Part shown: positions 23,981 through 35,366 of the stretch, in pieces
Layout of the letters: each line of letters begins with the position of its first letter
Numbering within the stretch: the first letter of the stretch is position 1
Assembly: GCF_910589235.1 (NCBI RefSeq)
Contig: NC_060970.1
Coordinates: forward strand, 2,135,001 to 2,199,000
Length of the DNA stretch: 64,000 bases
Source: Vespa crabro
Taxonomy: Eukaryota > Arthropoda > Insecta > Hymenoptera > Vespidae
Direction: 5' to 3'
The notes under the pieces: generated by a model
What the model was told of the DNA's origin: nothing
Database searches by the model: none
Seen by the model: only the letters and a program-made list of their open reading frames with translations
Made by a program: the position numbers and the translations under genes

Positions 23981-24508
23981 GTTATCTTTCGCTCGTGCGA
24001 GTCGTACGCACCTCTTACGAAAGTATAACTTGGAGGCTTAGAGGCAGAATAGTAAGCAGAATTGTAGGAAGTTATCTTTCGCTCATGCGAGTCATTCGCA
24101 CCTCTAAAGAAAGTATAACTTGGAGGTTTTGGGGCAGAATAGTAAGGAGGATTGTAGGAAGTTATCTTCCGCTCGTGCGAGTGTTACGCACCTCTAACGA
24201 AAGTATAACTTGGAGGAATAGAGACAGACTAGTAAGGAGGATTGTAGGAAGTTATCTTTCGCTCGTGCGAGTCGTACGCACCACTAACGAAAGTATAACT
24301 TGGAGGTTTTGGGGCAGAATAGTAAGGAGGATTGTAGGAAGTTATCTTCCGCTCATGCGAGTCGTACGCACCTCTAACGAAAGTATAACTTGGAGGTTTT
24401 GGGGCAGAATAGTAAGGAGAATTGTAGGAAGTTATCTTCCGCTCATGCGAATCACACACACGTCTAACGAAAGTATAACTTGGAGTTCTTAAGGAGGTTT
24501 GGAGGGAA
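23981..24508 (+). repeat. Block Q, copy 6
   Basis: Complete block exactly 4740 bp after copy 5, sharing the CTCTAAAGAAAG change (near 24,104). Confidence 0.8.
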
Positions 24509-26252
24509 GTTATCTTTCGCTCGTGCGAGTCGTACGCATCTCTAACGTAAGTATAACTTGGAGGTTTTGGGGCAGAATAATAAGGAGGATTGGAGGCAAG
24601 TTATCTTTCGCTCGTGCGAGTCGTACGCACCTCTAACGAAGGTATAACTTGGTGGTTTTGGGGCAGAATAGTAAGGAGGATTGTAGGAAGTTATCTTCCG
24701 CTCATGCGAGTCGTACGCACATCTAACGAAAGTATAACTTGGAGTTTTAGAGGCTGAAAAATAAGGAGGATTGTAGGAAGTTATCTTTCGTTCGTGCGAG
24801 TCGTACGCACCTCTAACGAAAGTATAACTTGGAGGTTTAGAGGCTGAATAGTAAGGAGGATTGTAGGAAGTTATCTTCCGCTCGTGCGAGTCGTACGCAC
24901 CTCTAACGAAAGTATAACTTGGAGGATTTGAGGCAGAATAGTAAGGAGGATTGTAGGAAGTTATCTTCCGCTCGTGCGAGTCGTACGCACCTCTAACGAA
25001 AGTATAACTTGGAGGATTTGAGGCAGTATAGTAAGGAGGATTGTAGGAAGTTATCTTCCGATCGTGCGAGTCATACACACCTCTAACGAAAGTATAACTT
25101 GGAGGTCTTAAGGAGGATTGGAGGCAAGTTATCTTTCGCTCGTGCGAGTCGTACGCACCTCTAACGAAAGTATAACTTGGAGGTTTTGGGGCGGAATAGT
25201 AAGGAGGATTGTAGGAAGTTATCTTCCGCTCATGCGAGTCGTACGCACCTCTAACGAAAGTATAACTTGGAGGCTTAGGGGCAGAATAGTAAGGAGAATT
25301 GTAGGAAGTTATCTTCCGCTCATGCGAATCATACACACCTCTAACGAAAGTATAACTTGGAGTTCTTAAGGAGGATTGGAGGCAAGTTATCTTTCGCTCG
25401 TGCGAGTCGTACGCACCTCTAACGAAAGTATAACTTGGAGGTTTTGGGGCGGAATAGTAAGTAGGATTGTAGGAAGTTATCTTCCGCTCATGCGAGTCGT
25501 ACGCACCTCTAACGAAAGTATAACTTGGAGGTCTTAAGGAGGATTGGAGGCAAGTTATCTTTCGCTCGTGCGAGTCGTACGCACCTCTAACGAAAGTATA
25601 ACTTGGAGGTTTTGGGGCAGAATAATAACGAGGATTGGAGGCAAGTTATCTTTCGCTCGTGCGAGTCGTACGCACCTCTAACGAAAGTATAACTTGGAGG
25701 ATTTGAGGCAGAATAGTAAGGAGGATTGTAGGAAGTTATCTTCCGATCGTGCGAGTCATACAAGACTCTAACGAAAGTATAACTTGGAGGTCTTAAGGAG
25801 GATTGTAGGAAGTTATCTTTCGCTCGTGCGAGTCGTACGCACCTCTAACGAAAGTATAACTTGGAGGCTTTGGGGCAGAATAGTAAGGAGGATTGTAGGA
25901 AGTTATCTTCCGATCGTGCGAGTCATACAAGACTCTAACGAAAGTATAACTTGGAGGTCTTAAGGAGGATTGTAGGAAGTTATCTTTCGCTCGTGCGAGT
26001 CGTACGCACCTCTAACGAAAGTATAACTTGGAGGCTTAGGGGCAGAATAGTAAGGAGAATTGTATGAAGTTATCTTCCGCTCATGCGAATCATACACACC
26101 TCTAACGAAAGTATAACTCGGAGGTTTTAAGGAGGTTTGGGGGAAGTTATCTTCCGCTCGTGCGAGTCGTACGCACCTCTAACGAAAGTATAACTTGGAG
26201 GCTTAGTGGCAGAATAGTAAGGAGAATAGTAGGAAGTTATCTTCCGCTCGTG
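24351..26252 (+). repeat. Block shared with 49711-51612
   Basis: About 1.9 kb matches 49711-51612 at a constant offset of 25,360. The match ends at CGTGCGAG here against CGTGTGAG there. It shows that sequence to the right of the 8938-bp duplication is related to the middle of the 4740-bp duplication. Confidence 0.72.
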
Positions 26253-28016
26253 CGAGTCATACAAGACTCTAACGAAAGTATAACTTGGAGGTTTTGGGGC
26301 TGAATAGTAAGGAGGATTATAGGAAGTTATCTTCCGATCGTGCGAGTCATACAAGACTCTAACGAAAGTATAACTTGGAGGTCTTAAGGAGGATTGTAGG
26401 AAGTTATCTTTCGCTCGTGCGAGTCGTACGCACCTCTAACGAAAGTATAACTTGGAGGCTTAGGGGCAGAATAGTAAGGAGAATTGTATGAAGTTATCTT
26501 TCGTTCGTGCGAGTCGTACGCACCTCTAACAAAAGTATAACTTGGAGGTTTAGAGGCTGAATAGTAAGGAGGATTGTAGGCAAGTTATCTTTCGCTCGTG
26601 CGAGTCGTACGCACCTCTAACGAAAGTATAACTTGGAGGTTTTGGGGCAGAATAGTAAGGAGGATTGTAGGAGGTTATCTTCCGCTCATGAGAGTCATTA
26701 GCACCTCTAACGAAAGTATAACTTGGAGGCTTAGGGGTAGAATAGTAAAGAGGTTTGTAGGAAGATATCTTCCGCTCGTGCGAGTCGTACGCACCTCTAA
26801 CGAAAGTATAACTTGGAGGCTTAGGGGCAGAATAGTAAGCAGAATTGTAGGAAGTTATCTTCCGCTCATGCGAATCATACACACCTCTAACGAAAGTATA
26901 ACTTGGAGTTCTTAAGGATGTTTGAAGGGAAGTTATCTTTCGCTCGTGCGAGTCGTACGCACCTCTAACGAAAGTATAACTTGGAGGCTTAGTGGCAGAA
27001 TAGTAAGGAGAATAGTAGGAAGTTATCTTCCGCTCGTGTGAGTCATACACACCTCTAACGAAATTATAACTTGGCGGTTTTAAGGAGGTTTGGGGGAAGT
27101 TATCTTTCGCTCGTGCGAGCCGTACGCACCTCTAACGAAAGTATAACTTGGAGGCTTAGGGGCAGAATAGTAAGGAGAATAGTAGGAAGTTATCTTTCGC
27201 TCGTGCGAGTCGTACGCACCTCTAACGAAAGTATAACTTGGAGGTTTTGGGGCAGAATAATAAGGAGGATTGGAGGAAGTTATCTTCCGCTCGTGTGAGT
27301 CATACACACCTCTAACGAAATTATAACTTGGAGGTTTTAAGGAGGTTTGGGGGAAGTTATCTTTCGCTCGTGCGAGTCGTACGCACCTCTAACGAAAGTA
27401 TAACTTGGAGGTTTTGGGGCAGAATAGTAAGGAGGATTGTAGGAAGTTATCTTCCGCTCATGCGAGTCGTACGCACCTCTAACGAAAGTATAACTTGGAG
27501 ATCTTAAGGAGGATTGTAGGAAGTTATCTTTCGCTCGTGCGAGTTGTACGCACCTCTAACGAAAGTATAACTTGGAGGAATAGAGACAGACTAGTAAGGA
27601 GGATTGTAGGAAGTTATCTTCCGCTCGTGCGAGTCGTACGCACCTCTAACGTAAGTATAACTTGGAGATCTTAAGGAGGATTGTAGGAAGTTATCTTTCG
27701 CTCGTGCGAGTTGTACGCACCTCTAACGAAAGTATAACTTGGAGGAATAGAGACAGACTAGTAAGGAGGATTGTAGGCAAGTTATCTTTCGCTCGTGCGA
27801 GTCGTACGCACCTCTAACGAAAGTATAACTTGGAGGTTTTGGGGCAGAATAGTAAGGAGGATTGTAGGAGGTTATCTTCCGCTCATGAGAGTCATTAGCA
27901 CCTCTAACGAAAGTATAACTTGGAGGCTTAGGGGTAGAATAGTAAAGAGGTTTGTAGGAAGATATCTTCCGCTCGTGCGAGTCGTACGCACCTCTAACGA
28001 AAGTATAACTTGGAGG
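26229..28016 (+). repeat. Block shared with 33545-35332
   Basis: About 1.8 kb with two P blocks matches 33545-35332 at a constant offset of 7316. Both ends are sharp: GGAGAATAGTAGG against GGAGGATTGTAGG on the left, and the GGCTTAGG against GGATTTGAGG tail on the right. It links the 4740-bp and 8938-bp duplications to a common ancestor. Confidence 0.78.
26584..26853 (+). repeat. Block P, copy 7
   Basis: Marker block with GATATC at 26764, exactly 4740 bp after copy 5. It lies in the second copy of that duplication. Confidence 0.85.
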
Positions 28017-28050
28017 CTTAGGGGCAGAATAGTAAGCAGAATTGTAGGAA
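27781..28050 (+). repeat. Block P, copy 8
   Basis: Marker block with GATATC at 27961, 1197 bp after copy 7 and 5164 bp after copy 6. The excess of 424 bp over 4740 locates the five-monomer deletion in the first duplicate. Confidence 0.85.
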
Positions 28051-28137
28051 GTTATCTTCCGCTCATGCGAATCATACACACCTCTAACGAAAGTATAACT
28101 TGGAGTTCTTAAGGATGTTTGAAGGGAAGTTATCTTT

Positions 28138-29765
28138 CGCTCGTGCGAGTCGTACGCACCTCTAACGAAAGTATAACTTGGAGGCTTAGTGGCAGAATAG
28201 TAAGGAGAATAGTAGGAAGTTATCTTCCGCTCGTGTGAGTCATACACACCTCTAACGAAATTATAACTTGGAGGTTTTAAGGAGGTTTGGGGGAAGTTAT
28301 CTTTCGCTCGTGCGAGCCGTACGCACCTCTAACGAAAGTATAACTTGGAGGCTTAGGGGCAGAATAGTAAGGAGAATAGTAGGAAGTTATCTTTCGCTCG
28401 TGCGAGTCGTACGCACCTCTAACGAAAGTATAACTTGGAGGTTTTGGGGCAGAATAATAAGGAGGATTGGAGGAAGTTATCTTCCGCTCGTGTGAGTCAT
28501 ACACACCTCTAACGAAATTATAACTTGGAGGTTTTAAGGAGGTTTGGGGGAAGTTATCTTTCGCTCGTGCGAGTCGTACGCACCTCTAACGAAATTATAA
28601 CTTGGAGGTTTTGGGGCAGAATAGTAAGGAGGATTGTAGGAAGTTATCTTCCGCTCATGCGAGTCGTACGCACCTCTAACGAAAGTATAACTTGGAGATC
28701 TTAAGGAGGATTGTAGGAAGTTATCTTTCGCTCGTGCGAGTTGTACGCACCTCTAACGAAAGTATAACTTGGAGGAATAGAGACAGACCAGTAAGGAGGA
28801 TTGTAGGAAGTTATCTTCCGCTCGTGCGAGTCGTACGCACCTCTAACGTAAGTATAACTTGGAGATCTTAAGGAGGATTGTAGGAAGTTATCTTTCGCTC
28901 GTGCGAGTTGTACGCACCTCTAACGAAAGTATAACTTGGAGGAATAGAGACAGACTAGTAAGGAGGATTGTAGGAAGTTATCTTCCGCTCATGCGAGTCG
29001 TACGCACCTCTAACGAAAGTATAACTTGGAGGTTTTGGGGCAGAATAGTAAGGAGGATTGTAGGAAGTTATCTTCCGCTCATGCGAGTCGTACGCACCTC
29101 TAACGAAAGTATAACTTGGAGATCTTAAGGAGGATTGTAGGAAGTTATCTTCCGCTCGTGCGAGTCGTACGCACCTCTAACGAAAGTATAACTTGGAGGT
29201 TTTGGGGCAGAATAGTAAGGAGGATTGTAGGAAGTTATCTTCCGATAGTGAGAGTCGTACGCACCTCTAACGAAAGTATAACTTGGAGGTTTAGAGGCTG
29301 AATAGTAAGGAGGATTGTAGGGAGTTATCTTCCGCTCGTGCGAGTCATACACACCTCTAACGGAAGTATAACTTGGAGGTCTTAAGGAGGATTGGAGGCA
29401 AGTTATCTTTCGCTCGTGCGAGTCGTACGCACCTCTAACGAAAGTATAACTTGGAGGTTTAGAGGCTGAATAGTAAGGAGGATTGTAGAAAGTTATCTTC
29501 CGCTCGTGCGAGTGGTACGCACCTCTAACGAAAGTATAACTTGGAGGATTTGAAGCAGAGTAGTAAGGAGGATTGTAGGAAGTTATCTTCCGATCGTGCG
29601 AGTCATACACACCTCTAACGAAAAAGTATAACTTGGAGTTCTTAAGGAAGTTTGGAGGGAAGTTATCTTTCGCTCGTGCGAGTCGTACGTACCTCTAACG
29701 AAAGTATAACTTGGAGGAATAGAGACAGACTAGTAAGGAGGATTGTTGGAAGTTATCTTCCGCTC
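28138..29765 (+). repeat. Block shared with 36472-38097
   Basis: About 1.6 kb matches 36472-38097 at an offset of 8334. The offset drops to 8332 after 29,620 because this copy has two extra A bases (ACGAAAAAGTATAAC) not seen elsewhere in the window. A part of it also recurs at about 31,430-32,380 at an offset of 2771. Confidence 0.75.
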
Positions 29766-30086
29766 ATGCGAATCATACACACCTCTAACGAATGTATAAC
29801 TCGGAGGTTTTAAGGAGGTTTGGGGGAAGTTATCTTCCGCTCGTGCGAGTCGTACGCACCTCTAACGAAAGTATAACTTGGAGGTTTAGAGGCTGAATAG
29901 TAAGCAGTATTGTAGGAAGTTATCTTTCGTTCGTGCGAGTCGTACGCACCTCTAACGAAAGTATAACTTGGAGGTTTAGAGGCTGAATAGTAAGGAGGAT
30001 TGTAGGGAGTTATCTTCCGCTCGTGCGAGTCATACACACCTCTAACGGAAGTATAACTTGGAGGTCTTAAGGAGGATTGGAGGCAA

Positions 30087-30344
30087 GTTATCTTTCGCTC
30101 GTGCGAGTCGTACGCACCTCTTACGAAAGTATAACTTGGAGGCTTAGAGGCAGAATAGTAAGCAGAATTGTAGGAAGTTATCTTTCGCTCATGCGAGTCA
30201 TTCGCACCTCTAACGAAAGTATAACTTGGAGGTTTTGGGGCAGAATAGTAAGGAGAATTGTAGGAAGTTATCTTCCGCTCATGCGAATCACACACACGTC
30301 TAACGAAAGTATAACTTGGAGTTCTTAAGGAGGTTTGGAGGGAA
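30087..30344 (+). repeat. Block Q, copy 7 (three monomers lost)
   Basis: Only the first two and the last of the six monomers remain; exactly 270 bp (three 90-bp monomers) are missing. The ends are intact, so the loss was in register. Confidence 0.8.
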
Positions 30345-30557
30345 GTTATCTTTCGCTCGTGCGAGTCGTACGCATCTCTAACGTAAGTATAACTTGGAGG
30401 TTTTGGGGCAGAATAATAAGGAGGATTGGAGGCAAGTTATCTTTCGCTCGTGCGAGTCGTACGCACCTCTAACGAAGGTATAACTTGGTGGTTTTGGGGC
30501 AGAATAGTAAGGAGGATTGTAGGAAGTTATCTTCCGATCGTGCGAGTCATACAAGAC

Positions 30558-31428
30558 TCTAACGAAAGTATAACTTGGAGGCTTAGGGGCAGAATAGTAA
30601 GGAGAATTGTATGAAGTTATCTTTCGTTCGTGCGAGTCGTACACACCTCTAACGAAAGTATAACTTGGAGGCTTAGGGGCAGAATAGTAAGGAGAATTGT
30701 AGGAAGTTATCTTTCGCTCGTGCGAGTTGTACGCACCTATAACAAAAGTATAACTTGGAGGTTTTGGGGCAGAATAGTAAGGAGGATTGTAGGAAGTTAT
30801 CTTCCGCTCGTGCGAGTCATACAAGACTCTAACGAAAGTATAACTTGGAGGTTTTGGGGCTGAATAGTAAGGAGGATTATAGGAAGTTATCTTCCGATCG
30901 TGCGAGTCATACAAGACTCTAACGAAAGTATAACTTGGAGGTCTTAAGGAGGATTGTAGGAAGTTATCTTTCGCTCGTGCGAGTCGTACGCACCTCTAAC
31001 GAAAGTATAACTTGGAGGCTTAGGGGCAGAATAGTAAGGAGAATTGTATGAAGTTATCTTTCGTTCGTGCGAGTCGTACGCACCTCTAACAAAAGTATAA
31101 CTTGGAGGTTTAGAGGCTGAATAGTAAGGAGGATTGTAGGCAAGTTATCTTTCGCTCGTGCGAGTCGTACGCACCTCTAACGAAAGTATAACTTGGAGGT
31201 TTTGGGGCAGAATAGTAAGGAGGATTGTAGGAGGTTATCTTCCGCTCATGAGAGTCATTAGCACCTCTAACGAAAGTATAACTTGGAGGCTTAGGGGTAG
31301 AATAGTAAAGAGGTTTGTAGGAAGATATCTTCCGCTCGTGCGAGTCGTACGCACCTCTAACGAAAGTATAACTTGGAGGCTTAGGGGCAGAATAGTAAGC
31401 AGAATTGTAGGAAGTTATCTTCCGCTCA
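30558..31428 (+). repeat. Block shared with 33314-34184
   Basis: About 0.87 kb with one P block matches 33314-34184 at an offset of 2756 and continues into the right copy of the 8938-bp duplication. To its left and right the two places differ in monomer subtype, so both ends are exchange points. Confidence 0.7.
31144..31413 (+). repeat. Block P, copy 9
   Basis: Marker block with GATATC at 31324. From 31,431 on it joins a different downstream context (CATGCGAGTCGTACGC instead of CATGCGAATCATAC), so an exchange junction lies just after it. Confidence 0.85.
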
Positions 31429-33899
31429 TGCGAGTCGTACGCACCTCTAACGAAAGTATAACTTGGAGATCTTAAGGAGGATTGTAGGAAGTTATCTTTC
31501 GCTCGTGCGAGTTGTACGCACCTCTAACGAAAGTATAACTTGGAGGAATAGAGACAGACTAGTAAGGAGGATTGTAGGAAGTTATCTTCCGCTCGTGCGA
31601 GTCGTACGCACCTCTAACGTAAGTATAACTTGGAGATCTTAAGGAGGATTGTAGGAAGTTATCTTTCGCTCGTGCGAGTTGTACGCACCTCTAACGAAAG
31701 TATAACTTGGAGGAATAGAGACAGACTAGTAAGGAGGATTGTAGGAAGTTATCTTCCGCTCATGCGAGTCGTACGCACCTCTAACGAAAGTATAACTTGG
31801 AGGTTTTGGGGCAGAATAGTAAGGAGGATTGTAGGAAGTTATCTTCCGCTCATGCGAGTCGTACGCACCTCTAACGAAAGTATAACTTGGAGATCTTAAG
31901 GAGGATTGTAGGAAGTTATCTTCCGCTCGTGCGAGTCGTACGCACCTCTAACGAAAGTATAACTTGGAGGTTTTGGGGCAGAATAGTAAGGAGGATTGTA
32001 GGAAGTTATCTTCCGATCGTGAGAGTCGTACGCACCTCTAACGAAAGTATAACTTGGAGGTTTAGAGGCTGAATAGTAAGGAGGATTGTAGGGAGTTATC
32101 TTCCGCTCGTGCGAGTCATACACACCTCTAACGGAAGTATAACTTGGAGGTCTTAAGGAGGATTGGAGGCAAGTTATCTTTCGCTCGTGCGAGTCGTACG
32201 CACCTCTAACGAAAGTATAACTTGGAGGTTTAGAGGCTGAATAGTAAGGAGGATTGTAGAAAGTTATCTTCCGCTCGTGCGAGTGGTACGCACCTCTAAC
32301 GAAAGTATAACTTGGAGGATTTGAAGCAGAGTAGTAAGGAGGATTGTAGGAAGTTATCTTCCGATCGTGCGAGTCATACACACCTCTAACGAAAGTATAA
32401 CTTGGAGGTCTTAAGGAGGATTGGAGGCAAGTTATCTTTCGCTCGTGCGAGTCGTACGCACCTCTAACGAAAGTATAACTTGGAGGTTTTGGGGCGGAAT
32501 AGTAAGGAGGATTGTAGGAAGTTATCTTCCGCTCATGCGAGTCGTACGCACCTCTAACGAAAGTATAACTTGGAGGCTTAGGGGCAGAATAGTAAGGAGA
32601 ATTGTAGGAAGTTATCTTCCGCTCATGCGAATCATACACACCTCTAACGAAAGTATAACTTGGAGTTCTTAAGGAGGATTGGAGGCAAGTTATCTTTCGC
32701 TCGTGCGAGTCGTACGCACCTCTAACGAAAGTATAACTTGGAGGTTTTGGGGCGGAATAGTAAGTAGGATTGTAGGAAGTTATCTTCCGCTCATGCGAGT
32801 CGTACGCACCTCTAACGAAAGTATAACTTGGAGGTCTTAACGAGGATTGGAGGCAAGTTATCTTTCGCTCGTGCGAGTCGTACGCACCTCTAACGAAAGT
32901 ATAACTTGGAGGTTTTGGGGCAGAATAATAACGAGGATTGGAGGCAAGTTATCTTTCGCTCGTGCGAGTCGTACGCACCTCTAACGAAAGTATAACTTGG
33001 AGGATTTGAGGCAGAATAGTAAGGAGGATTGTAGGAAGTTATCTTCCGATCGTGCGAGTCATACAAGACTCTAACGAAAGTATAACTTGGAGGTCTTAAG
33101 GAGGATTGTAGGAAGTTATCTTTCGCTCGTGCGAGTCGTACGCACCTCTAACGAAAGTATAACTTGGAGGTTTTAGGGCAGAATAGTAAGGAGGATTGTA
33201 GGAAGTTATCTTCCGATCGTGCGAGTCATACAAGACTCTAACGAAAGTATAACTTGGAGGTCTTAAGGAGGATTGTAGGAAGTTATCTTTCGCTCGTGCG
33301 AGTCGTACGCACCTCTAACGAAAGTATAACTTGGAGGCTTAGGGGCAGAATAGTAAGGAGAATTGTATGAAGTTATCTTTCGTTCGTGCGAGTCGTACAC
33401 ACCTCTAACGAAAGTATAACTTGGAGGCTTAGGGGCAGAATAGTAAGGAGAATTGTAGGAAGTTATCTTTCGCTCGTGCGAGTTGTACGCACCTATAACA
33501 AAAGTATAACTTGGAGGTTTTGGGGCAGAATAGTAAGGAGGATTGTAGGAAGTTATCTTCCGCTCGTGCGAGTCATACAAGACTCTAACGAAAGTATAAC
33601 TTGGAGGTTTTGGGGCTGAATAGTAAGGAGGATTATAGGAAGTTATCTTCCGATCGTGCGAGTCATACAAGACTCTAACGAAAGTATAACTTGGAGGTCT
33701 TAAGGAGGATTGTAGGAAGTTATCTTTCGCTCGTGCGAGTCGTACGCACCTCTAACGAAAGTATAACTTGGAGGCTTAGGGGCAGAATAGTAAGGAGAAT
33801 TGTATGAAGTTATCTTTCGTTCGTGCGAGTCGTACGCACCTCTAACAAAAGTATAACTTGGAGGTTTAGAGGCTGAATAGTAAGGAGGATTGTAGGCAA

Positions 33900-34169
33900 G
33901 TTATCTTTCGCTCGTGCGAGTCGTACGCACCTCTAACGAAAGTATAACTTGGAGGTTTTGGGGCAGAATAGTAAGGAGGATTGTAGGAGGTTATCTTCCG
34001 CTCATGAGAGTCATTAGCACCTCTAACGAAAGTATAACTTGGAGGCTTAGGGGTAGAATAGTAAAGAGGTTTGTAGGAAGATATCTTCCGCTCGTGCGAG
34101 TCGTACGCACCTCTAACGAAAGTATAACTTGGAGGCTTAGGGGCAGAATAGTAAGCAGAATTGTAGGAA
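33900..34169 (+). repeat. Block P, copy 10
   Basis: Marker block with GATATC at 34080, in the first copy of the 8938-bp duplication. It is followed by CATACATACC (near 34193), a change shared only with the partner at 43131. Confidence 0.85.
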
Positions 34170-35096
34170 GTTATCTTCCGCTCATGCGAATCATACATAC
34201 CTCTAACGAAAGTATAACTTGGAGTTCTTAAGGATGTTTGAAGGGAAGTTATCTTTCGCTCGTGCGAGTCGTACGCACCTCTAACGAAAGTATAACTTGG
34301 AGGCTTAGTGGCAGAATAGTAAGGAGAATAGTAGGAAGTTATCTTCCGCTCGTGTGAGTCATACACACCTCTAACGAAATTAAAACTTGGAGGTTTTAAG
34401 GAGGTTTGGGGGAAGTTATCTTTCGCTCGTGCGAGCCGTACGCACCTCTAACGAAAGTATAACTTGGAGGCTTAGGGGCAGAATAGTAAGGAGAATAGTA
34501 GGAAGTTATCTTTCGCTCGTGCGAGTCGTACGCACCTCTAACGAAAGTATAACTTGGAGGTTTTGGGGCAGAATAATAAGGAGGATTGGAGGAAGTTATC
34601 TTCCGCTCGTGTGAGTCATACACACCTCTAACGAAATTATAACTTGGAGGTTTTAAGGAGGTTTGGGGGAAGTTATCTTTCGCTCGTGCGAGTCGTACGC
34701 ACCTCTAACGAAAGTATAACTTGGAGGTTTTGGGGCAGAATAGTAAGGAGGATTGTAGGAAGTTATCTTCCGCTCATGCGAGTCGTACGCACCTCTAACG
34801 AAAGTATAACTTGGAGATCTTAAGGAGGATTGTAGGAAGTTATCTTTCGCTCGTGCGAGTTGTACGCACCTCTAACGAAAGTATAACTTGGAGGAATAGA
34901 GACAGACTAGTAAGGAGGATTGTAGGAAGTTATCTTCCGCTCGTGCGAGTCGTACGCACCTCTAACGTAAGTATAACTTGGAGATCTTAAGGAGGATTGT
35001 AGGAAGTTATCTTTCGCTCGTGCGAGTTGTACGCACCTCTAACGAAAGTATAACTTGGAGGAATAGAGACAGACTAGTAAGGAGGATTGTAGGCAA

Positions 35097-35366
35097 GTTA
35101 TCTTTCGCTCGTGCGAGTCGTACGCACCTCTAACGAAAGTATAACTTGGAGGTTTTTGGGCAGAATAGTAAGGAGGATTGTAGGAGGTTATCTTCCGCTC
35201 ATGAGAGTCATTAGCACCTCTAACGAAAGTATAACTTGGAGGCTTAGGGGTAGAATAGTAAAGAGGTTTGTAGGAAGATATCTTCCGCTCGTGCGAGTCG
35301 TACGCACCTCTAACGAAAGTATAACTTGGAGGATTTGAGGCAGTATAGTAAGGAGGATTGTAGGAA
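35097..35366 (+). repeat. Block P, copy 11 (recombined tail)
   Basis: Marker block with GATATC at 35277, 1197 bp after copy 10. From 35,333 the third monomer switches to the GGATTTGAGGCAGTATAG tail, marking an exchange junction. It also carries a private GGTTTTTGGGCAG tail near 35,152. Confidence 0.8.

Larger units (their letters stand above)
23828..28991 (+). repeat. 4740-bp tandem duplication, right copy (5164 bp)
   Basis: This copy directly abuts the left one and retains the five monomers the left copy lost. Its P-to-P interval of 1197 bp equals the interval seen at 33900-35097 and 42838-44035, which argues that 1197 is ancestral and the left copy carries the deletion. Private changes include GACCAGTAAGG near 28,787 and an ACGAAATTATAAC near 28,590. 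Confidence 0.85.
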
